Shown piece after piece: positions 54,466-62,913 of a stretch of 64,000 nt of DNA; position 1 is the first letter of the stretch; each line of letters starts with the position of its first letter. Location: assembly GCA_015067525.1 (NCBI GenBank), contig SVMH01000006.1, positions 1-64,000 on the forward strand, read 5' to 3'. Both the position numbers and the translations under genes were made by a program. This DNA is from Oscillospiraceae bacterium. GTDB taxonomy: Bacteria > Bacillota > Clostridia > Oscillospirales > Oscillospiraceae. The notes beneath the pieces are model-generated. The model saw only the letters and a list, made by a program, of their open reading frames with translations, was not told the DNA's origin and searched no databases.

Positions 54466-57113
54466 CCTTTTGCCTCCAGCCAATTTCTGCCGCTGTGGGC
54501 CTCGGCCACCAGCGGGACGCTCAGCGTCATCACGCGCTCCATCTCCTCAGCCAGCAGATGCTCCACCTGCTGCTGTTCCTCTTCGGGACACTCCACGATC
54601 AGTTCATCGTGGACCTGCATGATGAGGCGGGCGCGCATCTTTTCTTCCTTCAGCCGCCGGTGCACGTGCACCATGGCCAGCTTGATGATATCGGCCGCCG
54701 TGCCCTGAATGGGCATGTTCAGCGCCACCCGCTCACCGAAGGAACGAAGATTGAAGTTGGAGCTTTTCAGCTCCGGCAGGGCGCGGCGGCGGTGCAGCAG
54801 CGTTTCCACGTACTCCTGCTGCCGCGCCGTTTCGATAATATCATCCATATACCGCTTCACGCCGGTATAGGTGGCAAAATAGCGGTCCATATAGTCCTTG
54901 GCCTCCGCCACCGTCACGCCGATGTCCTGAGACAGGGAGAAGGCGGAGATGCCGTACACGATGCCGAAGTTCACCGCCTTGGCACCCGAGCGCATCCGGG
55001 GCGTCACGTCTTCCGGCGCCACATGGAACACATTGGCCGCCGTCACGGTGTGGAAATCAGCGCCGGAAAGGAACGCATTTTGCATCACCTCGTCGCCCGC
55101 CATATGAGCAAGCAGTCTGAGTTCGATCTGGGAATAGTCGGCATCCACCAGCACCCAGCCCTCCTCGGCCACGAACATGCGGCGCATCTCGCTGCCCAAC
55201 TCCGTGCGGGTGGGGATGTTCTGGAGGTTCGGCTCGGTGGAACTGAGCCGGCCCGTAGCCGTCACCGTCATCTGGAAGCTGGTGCGGATGCGGCTGTCGG
55301 GGTCAATGACCTTCAAAAGGCCGTCGGCGTAGGTAGACTTGAGCTTGCTGTACTGGCGGTACTGCAGAACGTCGGCCACAATGGGATGCTGCCAGCGCAG
55401 TTTATCCAAAACATCGGCATTGGTGGACCAGCCGGTCTTCGTCTTTTTGCCGTGGGGCAGCTGCAGATCCTCAAAGAGCACCTTGCCCAGCTGCTTGGGG
55501 GAATTGATGTTGAAAGGCGCACCGGCGGCTTCGTAGATGCGCTGCTCCAGCGCCGTCATTTCGCCCAAGAGCATCTGGCCAAAACGGGCCAGTTCTCCGC
55601 CGTCCACGCGGAAACCGGCACACTCCATCTCCGCCAGCACGCGGCACAGGGGCATTTCCACTTCATCAAAAAGCTGCTGCATGTTCTGCTCACGCAGCTT
55701 GGGAGCCAGTTCTTCCTCCAGCGCGGCGATGGCGCTGCAGTAGCTGCACAGCGCTGCCTCTGCCGTGGCCGTGTCGCCCAGCAGGGAGAAGGCGTCACGC
55801 TCCAGATGGACGGGTTTGGGCAGTTCTTCGTTGAAATAGGACACAAAGAGCCGAGCAAGGTCGTAGCTGCCCGCCGTGGCGTCCAGGAGATAGGCTGCGA
55901 TGGCGGTGTCGAACACAAAGCCGTCCGCGTTCAGTCCGTTTTCCAGCAGCGTGCGCACGAGATCCTTCACGTTGTGGCTCACCTTGCGGATGTCGGCAGC
56001 AAAGAGAGCGTTCAACAGGGCGTTCCAGTCGCTTTCGTAACGATCGAAGAAAAGGAGCGTCATCTGCCCCGCCTTTTCGTCCACCTCGCACTCCACCGCC
56101 AGCGCCCGCAGATCGGGCAGAGCCAGCACGGTGACCTGATTGGCACCGCGCCACAGAGCCAAAGCTTCCTCGGCCTGTGCCGCCGTGGTCAGCGTCTCCA
56201 CCGTCATGGTATAGTCGGAAGCCTCATCCTGCACCTCATTTTTTGTAGGCTGCAGGCCGTATTTGTCAATGAGCTTGGAAAACTCCAGCTGCAAAAAGAG
56301 GTCGTAGAGTTCGGGTTTGAATTCGCGGCGCAGGTTGTCCTCCACCGCAAAGTCCATGGGCGCATCGGTGATGATGGTAGCCAGAAACTTGGAGTGCAGG
56401 GCGCTCTCCTTCCCTTCTTCCAGCTTGCGAATGGCCGCAGGCTTGGCCTCGATATCCGGCATGGCGTCATACAGGGTCTCCACGCTCTCATAGCGCTGAA
56501 TGAGCGCCATGGCCGTCTTTTCGCCCACGCCGGGCACGCCGGGGATGTTGTCGGAGGTATCGCCCATCAGCGCCTTGAGGTCGATCATGTGGATGGGCGC
56601 AAAGCCGTACTGCTCGCGGAAAGCATCGGGAGTCATATCTTTTGTGGTGGTCTGGCCCATGCGGGTAGACACCAGCTTCACCGTGGTCTGGTCGGTAATG
56701 AGTTGGAGGCTGTCCTTGTCGCCAGTAACCACCACACAGTCCCAGCCGGCCGCTTCGCACTTGCGGGAGATGGTGCCGATGAGGTCGTCTGCCTCGTAGC
56801 CCGCCAGCTCATAGCGGGGGATGCTCATGGCGTCCAGCACCTGCTTGAGGTAGGGCAGCTGCATGGCCAGTTCTTCCGGCATGCCCTTGCGCGTGGCCTT
56901 GTAGTTCTCATCGGCCTTATGGCGGAAGGTGGGCTCGCGGCGGTCAAAGGTGACGCAGAGGGCCTCGGGCTGCTCTTCATCGATGAGGCGCTGCAGCGTG
57001 GTGAGAAAACCGTAAATGGCGTGGGTAAAGAGACCCTGTCTGGTGGACAGGGGGCGGATGCCGTAAAAGGCGCGGTTGAGGATACTGTTGCCGTCAAGCA
57101 CCATCAGTTTCAT
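54462..57113 (-). CDS. polA: DNA polymerase I
   Basis: An 883-residue family A polymerase. Residues 1-290 form the 5' nuclease (MVLDGNSILNRAFYGI, TGDKDSLQLI, MGDTSDNIPGVPGVGEKTA). Residues 310-500 occupy the 3'-5' exonuclease place, but the metal-binding Asp-x-Glu motif is replaced (TVLALPDLRALAVECE), so proofreading is probably absent, as in Bacillus. The polymerase part is intact: VDADYSQIELR, RSGAKAVNFGIVYG and MQVHDELIVE. It works in Okazaki-fragment processing and repair. Start at 57113 with AGGAGG; first gene of the operon leading to tsaD. Confidence 0.96.
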   Translation of the reverse strand: MKLMVLDGNSILNRAFYGIRPLSTRQGLFTHAIYGFLTTLQRLIDEEQPEALCVTFDRREPTFRHKADENYKATRKGMPEELAMQLPYLKQVLDAMSIPRYELAGYEADDLIGTISRKCEAAGWDCVVVTGDKDSLQLITDQTTVKLVSTRMGQTTTKDMTPDAFREQYGFAPIHMIDLKALMGDTSDNIPGVPGVGEKTAMALIQRYESVETLYDAMPDIEAKPAAIRKLEEGKESALHSKFLATIITDAPMDFAVEDNLRREFKPELYDLFLQLEFSKLIDKYGLQPTKNEVQDEASDYTMTVETLTTAAQAEEALALWRGANQVTVLALPDLRALAVECEVDEKAGQMTLLFFDRYESDWNALLNALFAADIRKVSHNVKDLVRTLLENGLNADGFVFDTAIAAYLLDATAGSYDLARLFVSYFNEELPKPVHLERDAFSLLGDTATAEAALCSYCSAIAALEEELAPKLREQNMQQLFDEVEMPLCRVLAEMECAGFRVDGGELARFGQMLLGEMTALEQRIYEAAGAPFNINSPKQLGKVLFEDLQLPHGKKTKTGWSTNADVLDKLRWQHPIVADVLQYRQYSKLKSTYADGLLKVIDPDSRIRTSFQMTVTATGRLSSTEPNLQNIPTRTELGSEMRRMFVAEEGWVLVDADYSQIELRLLAHMAGDEVMQNAFLSGADFHTVTAANVFHVAPEDVTPRMRSGAKAVNFGIVYGISAFSLSQDIGVTVAEAKDYMDRYFATYTGVKRYMDDIIETARQQEYVETLLHRRRALPELKSSNFNLRSFGERVALNMPIQGTAADIIKLAMVHVHRRLKEEKMRARLIMQVHDELIVECPEEEQQQVEHLLAEEMERVMTLSVPLVAEAHSGRNWLEAKG

Positions 57114-57151
57114 GGTTTTGTCCTCCTGAGTCATTTTGCACATACAGGGTT

Positions 57152-57180
57152 ATTATACGCTGTTTACGTCGGAAAAACAA
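57152..57180 (-). promoter_or_regulatory. polA operon promoter
   Basis: On the minus strand TTGTTT (57175-57180), 17 bp, TATAAT (57152-57157), about 35 bp before the polA start. Confidence 0.75.
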
Positions 57181-57191
57181 GGGATTCGCAC

Positions 57192-57219
57192 TTGACACGG
57201 TAGCGATTTATGATAGACT
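57192..57219 (+). promoter_or_regulatory. Promoter of the MFS/AEC transporter pair
   Basis: TTGACA (57192-57197), 16 bp, TAGACT (57214-57219). It lies back to back with the polA promoter, 11 bp apart. Confidence 0.7.
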
Positions 57220-57258
57220 TTTTGAGGATGCATTTTTTGCACGAAAGAGGGGCTTTTT

Positions 57259-58464
57259 ATGCCGAACCGCCGTCTTATCCGTCGGTTGAATCTCCATTTC
57301 TCCGTTCTATGGGCTCTGTACTGGATCGGTTGGGCCGCTTTATGGGGATATTTGTCCGTTTTCCTGCTGCACCGCGGCTTCACCAACTCCCAGATCGGTC
57401 TTGTCTCCTCCTGTGCGCTGCTGCTGCCTATCGCGGTGCAGCCGGCGCTGGCTTCGCTGGTGGACCGCAGCCGCCGCCTCACCGGACGGCATATGGCCAT
57501 GGCGCTCACGTCACTGGCGCTTGTCTGCGCAGCCGCCGTATGGCTGACAGCGGACAACACCCTGTGCGCCGTGCTGCTGGTGATCATCGGCGTATCGCTG
57601 ACCGCCATCGCCCCCTTTTTCAACGCCATGAGCATGGCCTTCGTGCTGCGGGGTCTGGATGTCAACTTCAGCGCCAGCCGCAGCTGCGGCTCCGTCACCT
57701 ACGCGCTGACCTCGCTGGTCATGGGCGCGGTGCTGGAACATTTTGCCCCCACGCTGGTGCTGCCCATTTTCCTTCTGGCCTTCGGCGCACTGCTGCTGGC
57801 GCTGCTGCTGTTCCGCTACGCTCTGCCGGAGTCACCGAGCCGCGAGGCCAAGGACGCCCCCGCCGTGCTGTCCAATGCCGCGCTGCTGCGCCGCTATCCC
57901 CGCTTCACGCTGGTGCTGCTGGCCTGTTTTCTGCTGGTGTGCAGCCAGAACGCCATCACCACGTATATGATCCACATCGCCGCCAAGGTGGGCGGCGGTG
58001 AGAGTACCACCGGCACCGCCTATTTCATCTCCGGCATGGTGGAGCTGCCGGCCATGCTGCTGTTCACCAAGGTGCGCCGCAAGGTACCGCTCAAGACGCT
58101 GCTGCCTGTCTGCTCCGTCTTCTTTGTGTTCCGCGCCGGCGCAATGCTGCTGGCCGCCACGCCCCTTGCCCTGTTCCTTGCCTGCTCGCTGCAGTTCTTT
58201 GCCTACGCCATTCTGGCCGTTTCCACCGTCTACTTCGCAGCGCAGGAGATCGACATGGCCAATCAGGTCAAGGCGCAGGCGCTTATCTATACCGCCTCGT
58301 CCGGTGTGGGCGCCGCCTTCGGCTCGCTTCTGGGCGGATGGCTGCTGGATCTGGGCGGCGTTGACACCATGCTGCGTTTCTGCGTCTGCTGCGCCCTTGC
58401 CGGCGTGGCTGTGATGTTCTTTACCCTCCACACCAAGCGTCCGAAAGGAGTTCAAACAACATGA
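57259..58464 (+). CDS. MFS transporter (LacY-like MFS_1 family)
   Basis: A 401-residue membrane protein with 12 predicted helices. The N-terminus (LHFSVLWALYWIGWAALWGYLSVFLLHRGFTNSQIG) and DRSRRLTGRHM loop fit the LacY/nucleoside-symporter-like MFS branch. The substrate is unknown; sugar or nucleoside is possible. Its stop overlaps the start of the AEC transporter (ATGA). Ribosome site GAGGGG is 8 bases before the ATG. Confidence 0.9.
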   Translation: MPNRRLIRRLNLHFSVLWALYWIGWAALWGYLSVFLLHRGFTNSQIGLVSSCALLLPIAVQPALASLVDRSRRLTGRHMAMALTSLALVCAAAVWLTADNTLCAVLLVIIGVSLTAIAPFFNAMSMAFVLRGLDVNFSASRSCGSVTYALTSLVMGAVLEHFAPTLVLPIFLLAFGALLLALLLFRYALPESPSREAKDAPAVLSNAALLRRYPRFTLVLLACFLLVCSQNAITTYMIHIAAKVGGGESTTGTAYFISGMVELPAMLLFTKVRRKVPLKTLLPVCSVFFVFRAGAMLLAATPLALFLACSLQFFAYAILAVSTVYFAAQEIDMANQVKAQALIYTASSGVGAAFGSLLGGWLLDLGGVDTMLRFCVCCALAGVAVMFFTLHTKRPKGVQTT

Positions 58465-59393
58465 TCGAATCCTTCCTCACCGTCGGCCAGCAGGTGCTGA
58501 TGCTGTTCATGCTCATCGGCGTGGGCTTTTTGCTGGGCAAGCTGAAGCTGCTCAACGCGCAGGGCAGCCTGTGCATGAGTAACCTCATGCTCTACGCCGT
58601 GATCCCCTGTCTGGTGGTCTCCTCCTTCCAGCGCCCGCTGGAGGCCGAGCATCTGCAGAACTTCGGCCTTACGCTGCTCTTGTCCCTGGTGGTGCACATC
58701 GTGATGATCGCCATCAGCGGTGCCGCCCTGCGCCGCGCCGACGCCGACCGCCGCAGCATTTACTGCCTGTGCGCCGTGATGGCCAACTGCGGCTTCATGG
58801 CCTTCCCCCTGCAGTCGGCGCTGTACGGCTCGCTGGGCGTGTTCTACGGTTCGGCCTACATGGTGATCTTCAACATCTGCACGTGGACGTATGCCCTTTA
58901 CATGGCGGCCGGCGGTGACAAGTCGGTGCTGAAGCTGCGCACCGTGCTCCTCAACCCCACCATTATTTCTCTGGTACTGGCGCTGACGCTGTATCTGACC
59001 GAGATCTCCCTGCCCGACCTGCTGCTCACGCCCATCAACTACATTTCCAGTCTCAACGTGCCCCTGCCCATGATCATCATCGGTTTCCACCTCTCTCAGG
59101 CGGATCTGAAAACGGCCCTGCAGGACAAAGGCGCCGTTACCAGCATCGTGCTGCGACTCATCGTCTCGCCGCTGGTGTCGCTGGGTCTTTGCCTGCTGCT
59201 GCAGCTGGACTCCATGCTCTCCACCGTGGTGGTGATCGCCGCCGCCACGCCGGCCGCCGCCGTGGTGACCATGCTGGTATCCAAGTTCGGAAAGAACGCC
59301 CCCCTCTCCTCCAGTCTTGTGTCCATCCACACGCTGTGCTCGGCGGTAACCATCCCGCTGATGGTGGCCCTGACACAGCTGCTGATCCATTGA
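58461..59393 (+). CDS. AEC-family (auxin efflux carrier-like) transporter
   Basis: A 310-residue membrane protein with ten hydrophobic helices. The two half-repeat hallmarks are NLMLYAVIPCLVVSSFQRP (about residue 40) and NVPLPMIIIGFHLSQ (about 200), with the crossover ANCGFMAFPLQSALYG (about 108). Bacterial AEC proteins carry malate, malonate or other carboxylates. Coupled to the MFS gene by a 4-base overlap. Confidence 0.9.
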   Translation: MIESFLTVGQQVLMLFMLIGVGFLLGKLKLLNAQGSLCMSNLMLYAVIPCLVVSSFQRPLEAEHLQNFGLTLLLSLVVHIVMIAISGAALRRADADRRSIYCLCAVMANCGFMAFPLQSALYGSLGVFYGSAYMVIFNICTWTYALYMAAGGDKSVLKLRTVLLNPTIISLVLALTLYLTEISLPDLLLTPINYISSLNVPLPMIIIGFHLSQADLKTALQDKGAVTSIVLRLIVSPLVSLGLCLLLQLDSMLSTVVVIAAATPAAAVVTMLVSKFGKNAPLSSSLVSIHTLCSAVTIPLMVALTQLLIH

Positions 59394-59395
59394 AA

Positions 59396-59436
59396 AAAAG
59401 AAACGTCCCGCTCCAAAAGGAACGGGACGTTTTTTC
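59396..59436. terminator. Bidirectional terminator between AEC and GerMN genes
   Basis: Stem AAACGTCCCG / CGGGACGTTT, extended by inner CC/GG pairs, with A-run before and TTTTTT after; convergent genes on both sides. Confidence 0.92.
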
Positions 59437-59442
59437 TGATAC

Positions 59443-60348
59443 TCAGTTGCCAAAGGGCTGGCTGATGTCCACCGTGCCCCAGGTGGCACGACGCTCGCCC
59501 TCCACCAGCAGCTGCACCTGCCGCACCTCGCGGATGGAACAGAGGGAGCGCACCAGACCCTGCACCGTCAGGCGCTGTGCAGCGCTGTCGGACGGCAGCA
59601 GCTCTTCGCTGCTCTGGGGCAGATTGATGTAGCAAAGGTCACCTTCCACCCGCACACCCAGCACGGAAAAGCCTTCCGGCAGCAGCGCTTTCAGTGCCTC
59701 ATTCTCCGGCCCTGTCAGCAGCGCCTCGATCACCGCCTCGGCCTGACTTTCGCCTTCATAAATGGTGAGGATCCGCTCTTCGGCCACCAGCAGTCCGCCG
59801 TTGGGGAAATAGAGCTGCACCGCGAGATTGCGCACCACGTCCTCGGGACTGGTGACCAGCACATCGTCGGCGCGGAAATAGTTCTTGTCGCGGTAGGCCA
59901 GTTCCCGTCCGTTGACGGTGATGCGCACCGTGTAGATACCCGGAATCTGTACCAGCGACAGCGCGATGCAGTAGTCGGCTATGGTCAGGTCGATGCCCGA
60001 CAGCTGCCCGTAGGCGGCGGAGAAATCCACCGTTGCCGTGCTGCCGGAAACCTGACACGACAGCAGCCGCGCACTGCCCGGCAGCACCCGTCCGAAGGCA
60101 CTGTCCTGGTAGCCCTCCAGCAGCAAGTGCAGCGCCGCCTCGGCCTGCTCCTGCGCCGATTTGCTGCGCATCTCACGCCAGTCGATACGCACGGTGGTGA
60201 CCGCGTCACCGCCGCCGCTGAGCAGTTCCTCCTTCACCGGGAAGTACAGGCTCAGCGTTTCCGCCTCGTCGGGGCCGTCCGGCACCACGCTGATGCCCAG
60301 CAGCACCAGCAGTACCACGCAAAGAAGGAGTCCGATCACACGTTTCAT
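59443..60348 (-). CDS. GerMN-domain protein (sporulation/germination GerM-like)
   Basis: A 301-residue exported protein. One N-terminal hydrophobic segment (residues 4-22) acts as anchor or signal. Two GerMN repeats follow: ALHLLLEGYQDSAFGRVLPGSARLLSCQV...TVDFSAAYG (about residues 60-130) and VIEALLTGPENEALKALLPEGFSVLGVRVEGDLCYINLPQS (about 205-250). GerM of Bacillus stabilises the engulfment complex at the septum; here it ends a two-component operon. Its start overlaps the kinase stop (ATGA), so it is probably made together with the sensor, as an LpqB-like outer partner. Confidence 0.88.
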   Translation of the reverse strand: MKRVIGLLLCVVLLVLLGISVVPDGPDEAETLSLYFPVKEELLSGGGDAVTTVRIDWREMRSKSAQEQAEAALHLLLEGYQDSAFGRVLPGSARLLSCQVSGSTATVDFSAAYGQLSGIDLTIADYCIALSLVQIPGIYTVRITVNGRELAYRDKNYFRADDVLVTSPEDVVRNLAVQLYFPNGGLLVAEERILTIYEGESQAEAVIEALLTGPENEALKALLPEGFSVLGVRVEGDLCYINLPQSSEELLPSDSAAQRLTVQGLVRSLCSIREVRQVQLLVEGERRATWGTVDISQPFGN

Positions 60349-61697
60349 GCCGTCTCCCCTCCTTCCGCCAGCGGCAGACGCACCGTGAACACGGCGCCCG
60401 GGCCTTCGGCACGGTGCTGGGCTTCAATGGTGCCCTCACGGCGCAGCACCGTGTCGCGCACGATGCTCAGGCCCAGACCGGTGCCGCCCACAGCCCGGGA
60501 GCGGGCCTTGTCCACCCGGTAAAAGCGTTCAAACACATGGCTCAGGTCCTCGTCGGGGATGCCCACGCCGTTGTCCTCCACCCGGATGACCACAGCCTGT
60601 CCCTCCACCGACACCTCGGTGCGGACAAAGCCGCCGGCGGGGCTGTACTTGATGGCATTCTCCATCAGGTTATAGAGGATCTGGTGGATGTCGTCCTCCG
60701 TGGCCAGCACCACTGCCCGCTCATCCGCCCGGCAGGTCATGGCAATGTTCTTTTCCTGCGCCACCATGCGCAGCATCCGCTCCACGCGCTCCAGCACCGG
60801 AGCGGCCGCCACGGCGCCGGCTTTTTCGATGGCGCCGCTGTCCAGCCGCGTCAGGCGCAGCAGATCCTCGGTGATGCGGCTGAGCCGCTCGGCCTCCTGG
60901 CCGATGTCGCCCACGAATTCCCGCACCGTTTCGGCGTCCATGTTCTCCGTCTGCAAAATGGAGTCGGTCAACAGGCGGATACCGGCCAGCGGCGTCTTCA
61001 GCTCATGGGATGCGTCGGACACGAAGCGGCGGCGTGCCGCCTCCGTGGTCTGCAGCCTGTCGGTCAGGCTGTTGAACTCCGCCGTGATCTGGGCGATCTC
61101 ATCGCTGCCCTTCTCCTCGGCCCGATGGCTGTAGGCACCCTCGCGCACGTGGCGGATGGCCTGCAGCAGCTCGCTGATGCGGCCCGTCAGCATGCGGGAG
61201 AGCAAAAGGCTCAGCACCACCACGAACACCGCCACCACGCCGGAGATGCGGGCAATGTTGGTCTGCAGGCTTTTGAACAACTCCGCCTGCTCGGTGTCGT
61301 ATTCATAGGCGTAGATGGCTCCCACCGTCTGGTTGTGGTACACCACAGGCGAGGCGCCGCGGCTGAGGAAGGCGTCGCCGTCATAGCTGCAGTAAAAGGC
61401 ATTCTGCCCCCGCAGCGCCTGCACGATCTCCGTGTAAAGGGCGACAAGACCTACGGCACTGTCGGTTTCACGGGAGTCATAGAGCACCCGTCCGGCTGTG
61501 TCGGTGACCAATATACGGCTCACGCCCGTCTCTTCCACCACCGTCAGCGCCTGGCTGACGTTTTCCGGTGTCAGTTCCTCCAGTCCGCTCAGGGCCGACT
61601 CGATCACCTTCACGCTGCCGGCCATGGCCGTCACCTTGGAGCGGAACACCAGATTCTGGGATTCCAGCAGCGGGTAGGTATTCAAAAGCACAAGCAC
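60345..61697 (-). CDS. Membrane sensor histidine kinase
   Basis: At least 450 residues. An N-terminal TM helix, an extracellular sensor domain (about residues 12-160, with RILVTDTAGRVLYDSRE), a second TM helix (about 175-195), and a HAMP domain follow. Then come the H-box SDASHELKTPLAG (phospho-His near 248), N-box MENAIKYS and G-boxes DNGVGIPDED and GGTGLGLSIV. The GTG at 61697 would cut the first TM helix in half. The frame is open upstream (ILKGKVSLQFKFSLSYILVIVF) to an ATT at 61763 with GGGGAG 9 bases before it, overlapping the response regulator by 32 bases. The true start is probably there. Confidence 0.92.
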   Translation of the reverse strand: MLVLLNTYPLLESQNLVFRSKVTAMAGSVKVIESALSGLEELTPENVSQALTVVEETGVSRILVTDTAGRVLYDSRETDSAVGLVALYTEIVQALRGQNAFYCSYDGDAFLSRGASPVVYHNQTVGAIYAYEYDTEQAELFKSLQTNIARISGVVAVFVVVLSLLLSRMLTGRISELLQAIRHVREGAYSHRAEEKGSDEIAQITAEFNSLTDRLQTTEAARRRFVSDASHELKTPLAGIRLLTDSILQTENMDAETVREFVGDIGQEAERLSRITEDLLRLTRLDSGAIEKAGAVAAAPVLERVERMLRMVAQEKNIAMTCRADERAVVLATEDDIHQILYNLMENAIKYSPAGGFVRTEVSVEGQAVVIRVEDNGVGIPDEDLSHVFERFYRVDKARSRAVGGTGLGLSIVRDTVLRREGTIEAQHRAEGPGAVFTVRLPLAEGGETA

Positions 61698-61731
61698 AAA
61701 GACGATGACCAGAATGTAACTGAGGCTGAAC

Positions 61732-62433
61732 TTAAATTGTAGGCTGACTTTCCCCTTTAAAATAGTAACCCACTCCCCACTTGGTCATGATATACTCCGG
61801 CTCCGCCGGCGTCTTTTCCAGCTTCTCGCGCAGGCGGCGGATGTGGACGTCCACCGTGCGGTAATCACCGGCGTAGGCGTAGCCCCACACCAGATTCATC
61901 AGGTTCTCGCGGCTGTATACGCGGCGGGGATTCTTCATCAAAAGCTCGATCAGGTCGTATTCCTTGGCCGTCAGGTCGATGGTCACTCCGTCGCGGATCA
62001 CCACACGCTGCTCCGTATCCAGCGCCAGATCGCCCACCGTCAGCAGGCTGCGGCTCTTCTCCGGTCTGGCAGCGGCCGTGCTGCGGCGCAGCAGGGCGCG
62101 AATGCGGGCCTTGACCTCCAGAATGTTGTACGGCTTGGTGATGTAGTCGTCGGCGCCGCAGGCAAAGCCCATCAGCTTGTCGGCGTCCTCACTGCGGGCC
62201 GTCAGCATGATGACGGGCACGTCGGAAAACTCCCGGATCTTCATGCACGCCTCGCTGCCGGACATCACCGGCATCATCCAGTCCAGTAAAATCAGGTCGA
62301 AGTCCTCCCGCCGCACCAGTTCCACGGCGGCGGCTCCGTCATAGGCCACCTGCACCTCGTATCCTTCGTTCTCCAGATTGAATTTCAGTCCCTTGACCAG
62401 CAATTTCTCGTCGTCTACTACCAGAATCTTCAT
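61732..62433 (-). CDS. OmpR/PhoB-family response regulator
   Basis: A 233-residue two-domain regulator. The receiver has VVDDEK (acidic pair), phospho-acceptor Asp in LILLDWMMP (about residue 52), Thr in MLTARSEDA and Lys in ITKPYN (about 104). The winged-helix output domain has LTAKEYDLIELLMKNPRRVYSRENLMNLVWGY and RTVDVHIRRLREKLE. Partner of the kinase downstream. Its ATG overlaps the stop of the ComEA-like gene (ATGA). Confidence 0.94.
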   Translation of the reverse strand: MKILVVDDEKLLVKGLKFNLENEGYEVQVAYDGAAAVELVRREDFDLILLDWMMPVMSGSEACMKIREFSDVPVIMLTARSEDADKLMGFACGADDYITKPYNILEVKARIRALLRRSTAAARPEKSRSLLTVGDLALDTEQRVVIRDGVTIDLTAKEYDLIELLMKNPRRVYSRENLMNLVWGYAYAGDYRTVDVHIRRLREKLEKTPAEPEYIMTKWGVGYYFKGESQPTI

Positions 62434-62795
62434 GGTTCCTCCTGTATCGTGATGAGATCCCGGATCCCATCCAGCGTCGTCAAGCCGATCCCCTCCACCG
62501 CCAGCAGGTCCTCCGGGATCTGATAGGCCCCGTTTTCCTCCCGCCAGGCGATGATGCGCCCTGCCAGTACCGGCCCGATGCCGGGCAGCTGCTGCAGCTG
62601 CGCTTCATCAGCTTGGTTGATGTCGATCTTCTGCGGCAGTGTGTCGTGGATCTCTTTGTCCTTCCACACGGTGATCTCCCAGCTGCCGCTGCGGCGCGCA
62701 CCGACGGCAAAAAGCACCACCGCCAGCAGCACGAAGGCAGCCGTCAGGCTCAGGCAGAATATTTCTGTTTTTGTAACCTTTCCCTTTTGCCCCAC
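62430..62795 (-). CDS. Membrane-anchored helix-hairpin-helix DNA-binding protein (ComEA-like)
   Basis: A 121-residue protein. A TM helix lies at residues 11-32, a short linker follows, and residues 57-121 form the ComEA-type HhH domain (IDINQADEAQLQQLPGIGPVLAGRIIAWREENGAY, ending in VEGIGLTTLDGI). ComEA binds incoming DNA at the cell surface during transformation. This one lacks the long SLBB part and its ComEB/ComEC partners are not here, so a competence role is unproven. Start is GTG at 62795 with GAGAGGT upstream. First gene of the two-component operon. Confidence 0.85.
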   Translation of the reverse strand: MGQKGKVTKTEIFCLSLTAAFVLLAVVLFAVGARRSGSWEITVWKDKEIHDTLPQKIDINQADEAQLQQLPGIGPVLAGRIIAWREENGAYQIPEDLLAVEGIGLTTLDGIRDLITIQEEP

Positions 62796-62797
62796 AG

Positions 62798-62825
62798 TTG
62801 ACTACCTCTCATTTTTTGCTATAAT
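62798..62825 (+). promoter_or_regulatory. Promoter of the D,D-carboxypeptidase gene
   Basis: TTGACT (62798-62803), 16 bp, TATAAT (62820-62825). It starts 3 bp from the divergent ComEA-like gene; a leader of about 85 bases precedes the ATG at 62914. Confidence 0.7.
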
Positions 62826-62913
62826 TGAGATAGACTACACGTCTGTCCGCGGTGTTTTTTTCGCCGCATCTTTCAAGACAGGCCCATTATACCATGTATG
62901 GAGAAAAAACACT

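Noticed and set aside
54495-57203. A 902-codon open frame on the plus strand
   Set aside because: It is antisense to polA over its whole length with a His/Leu/Gln-rich composition and no domain; polA shows all expected motifs. The same holds for the 804-codon frame opposite the GH36 gene (40406-42820).
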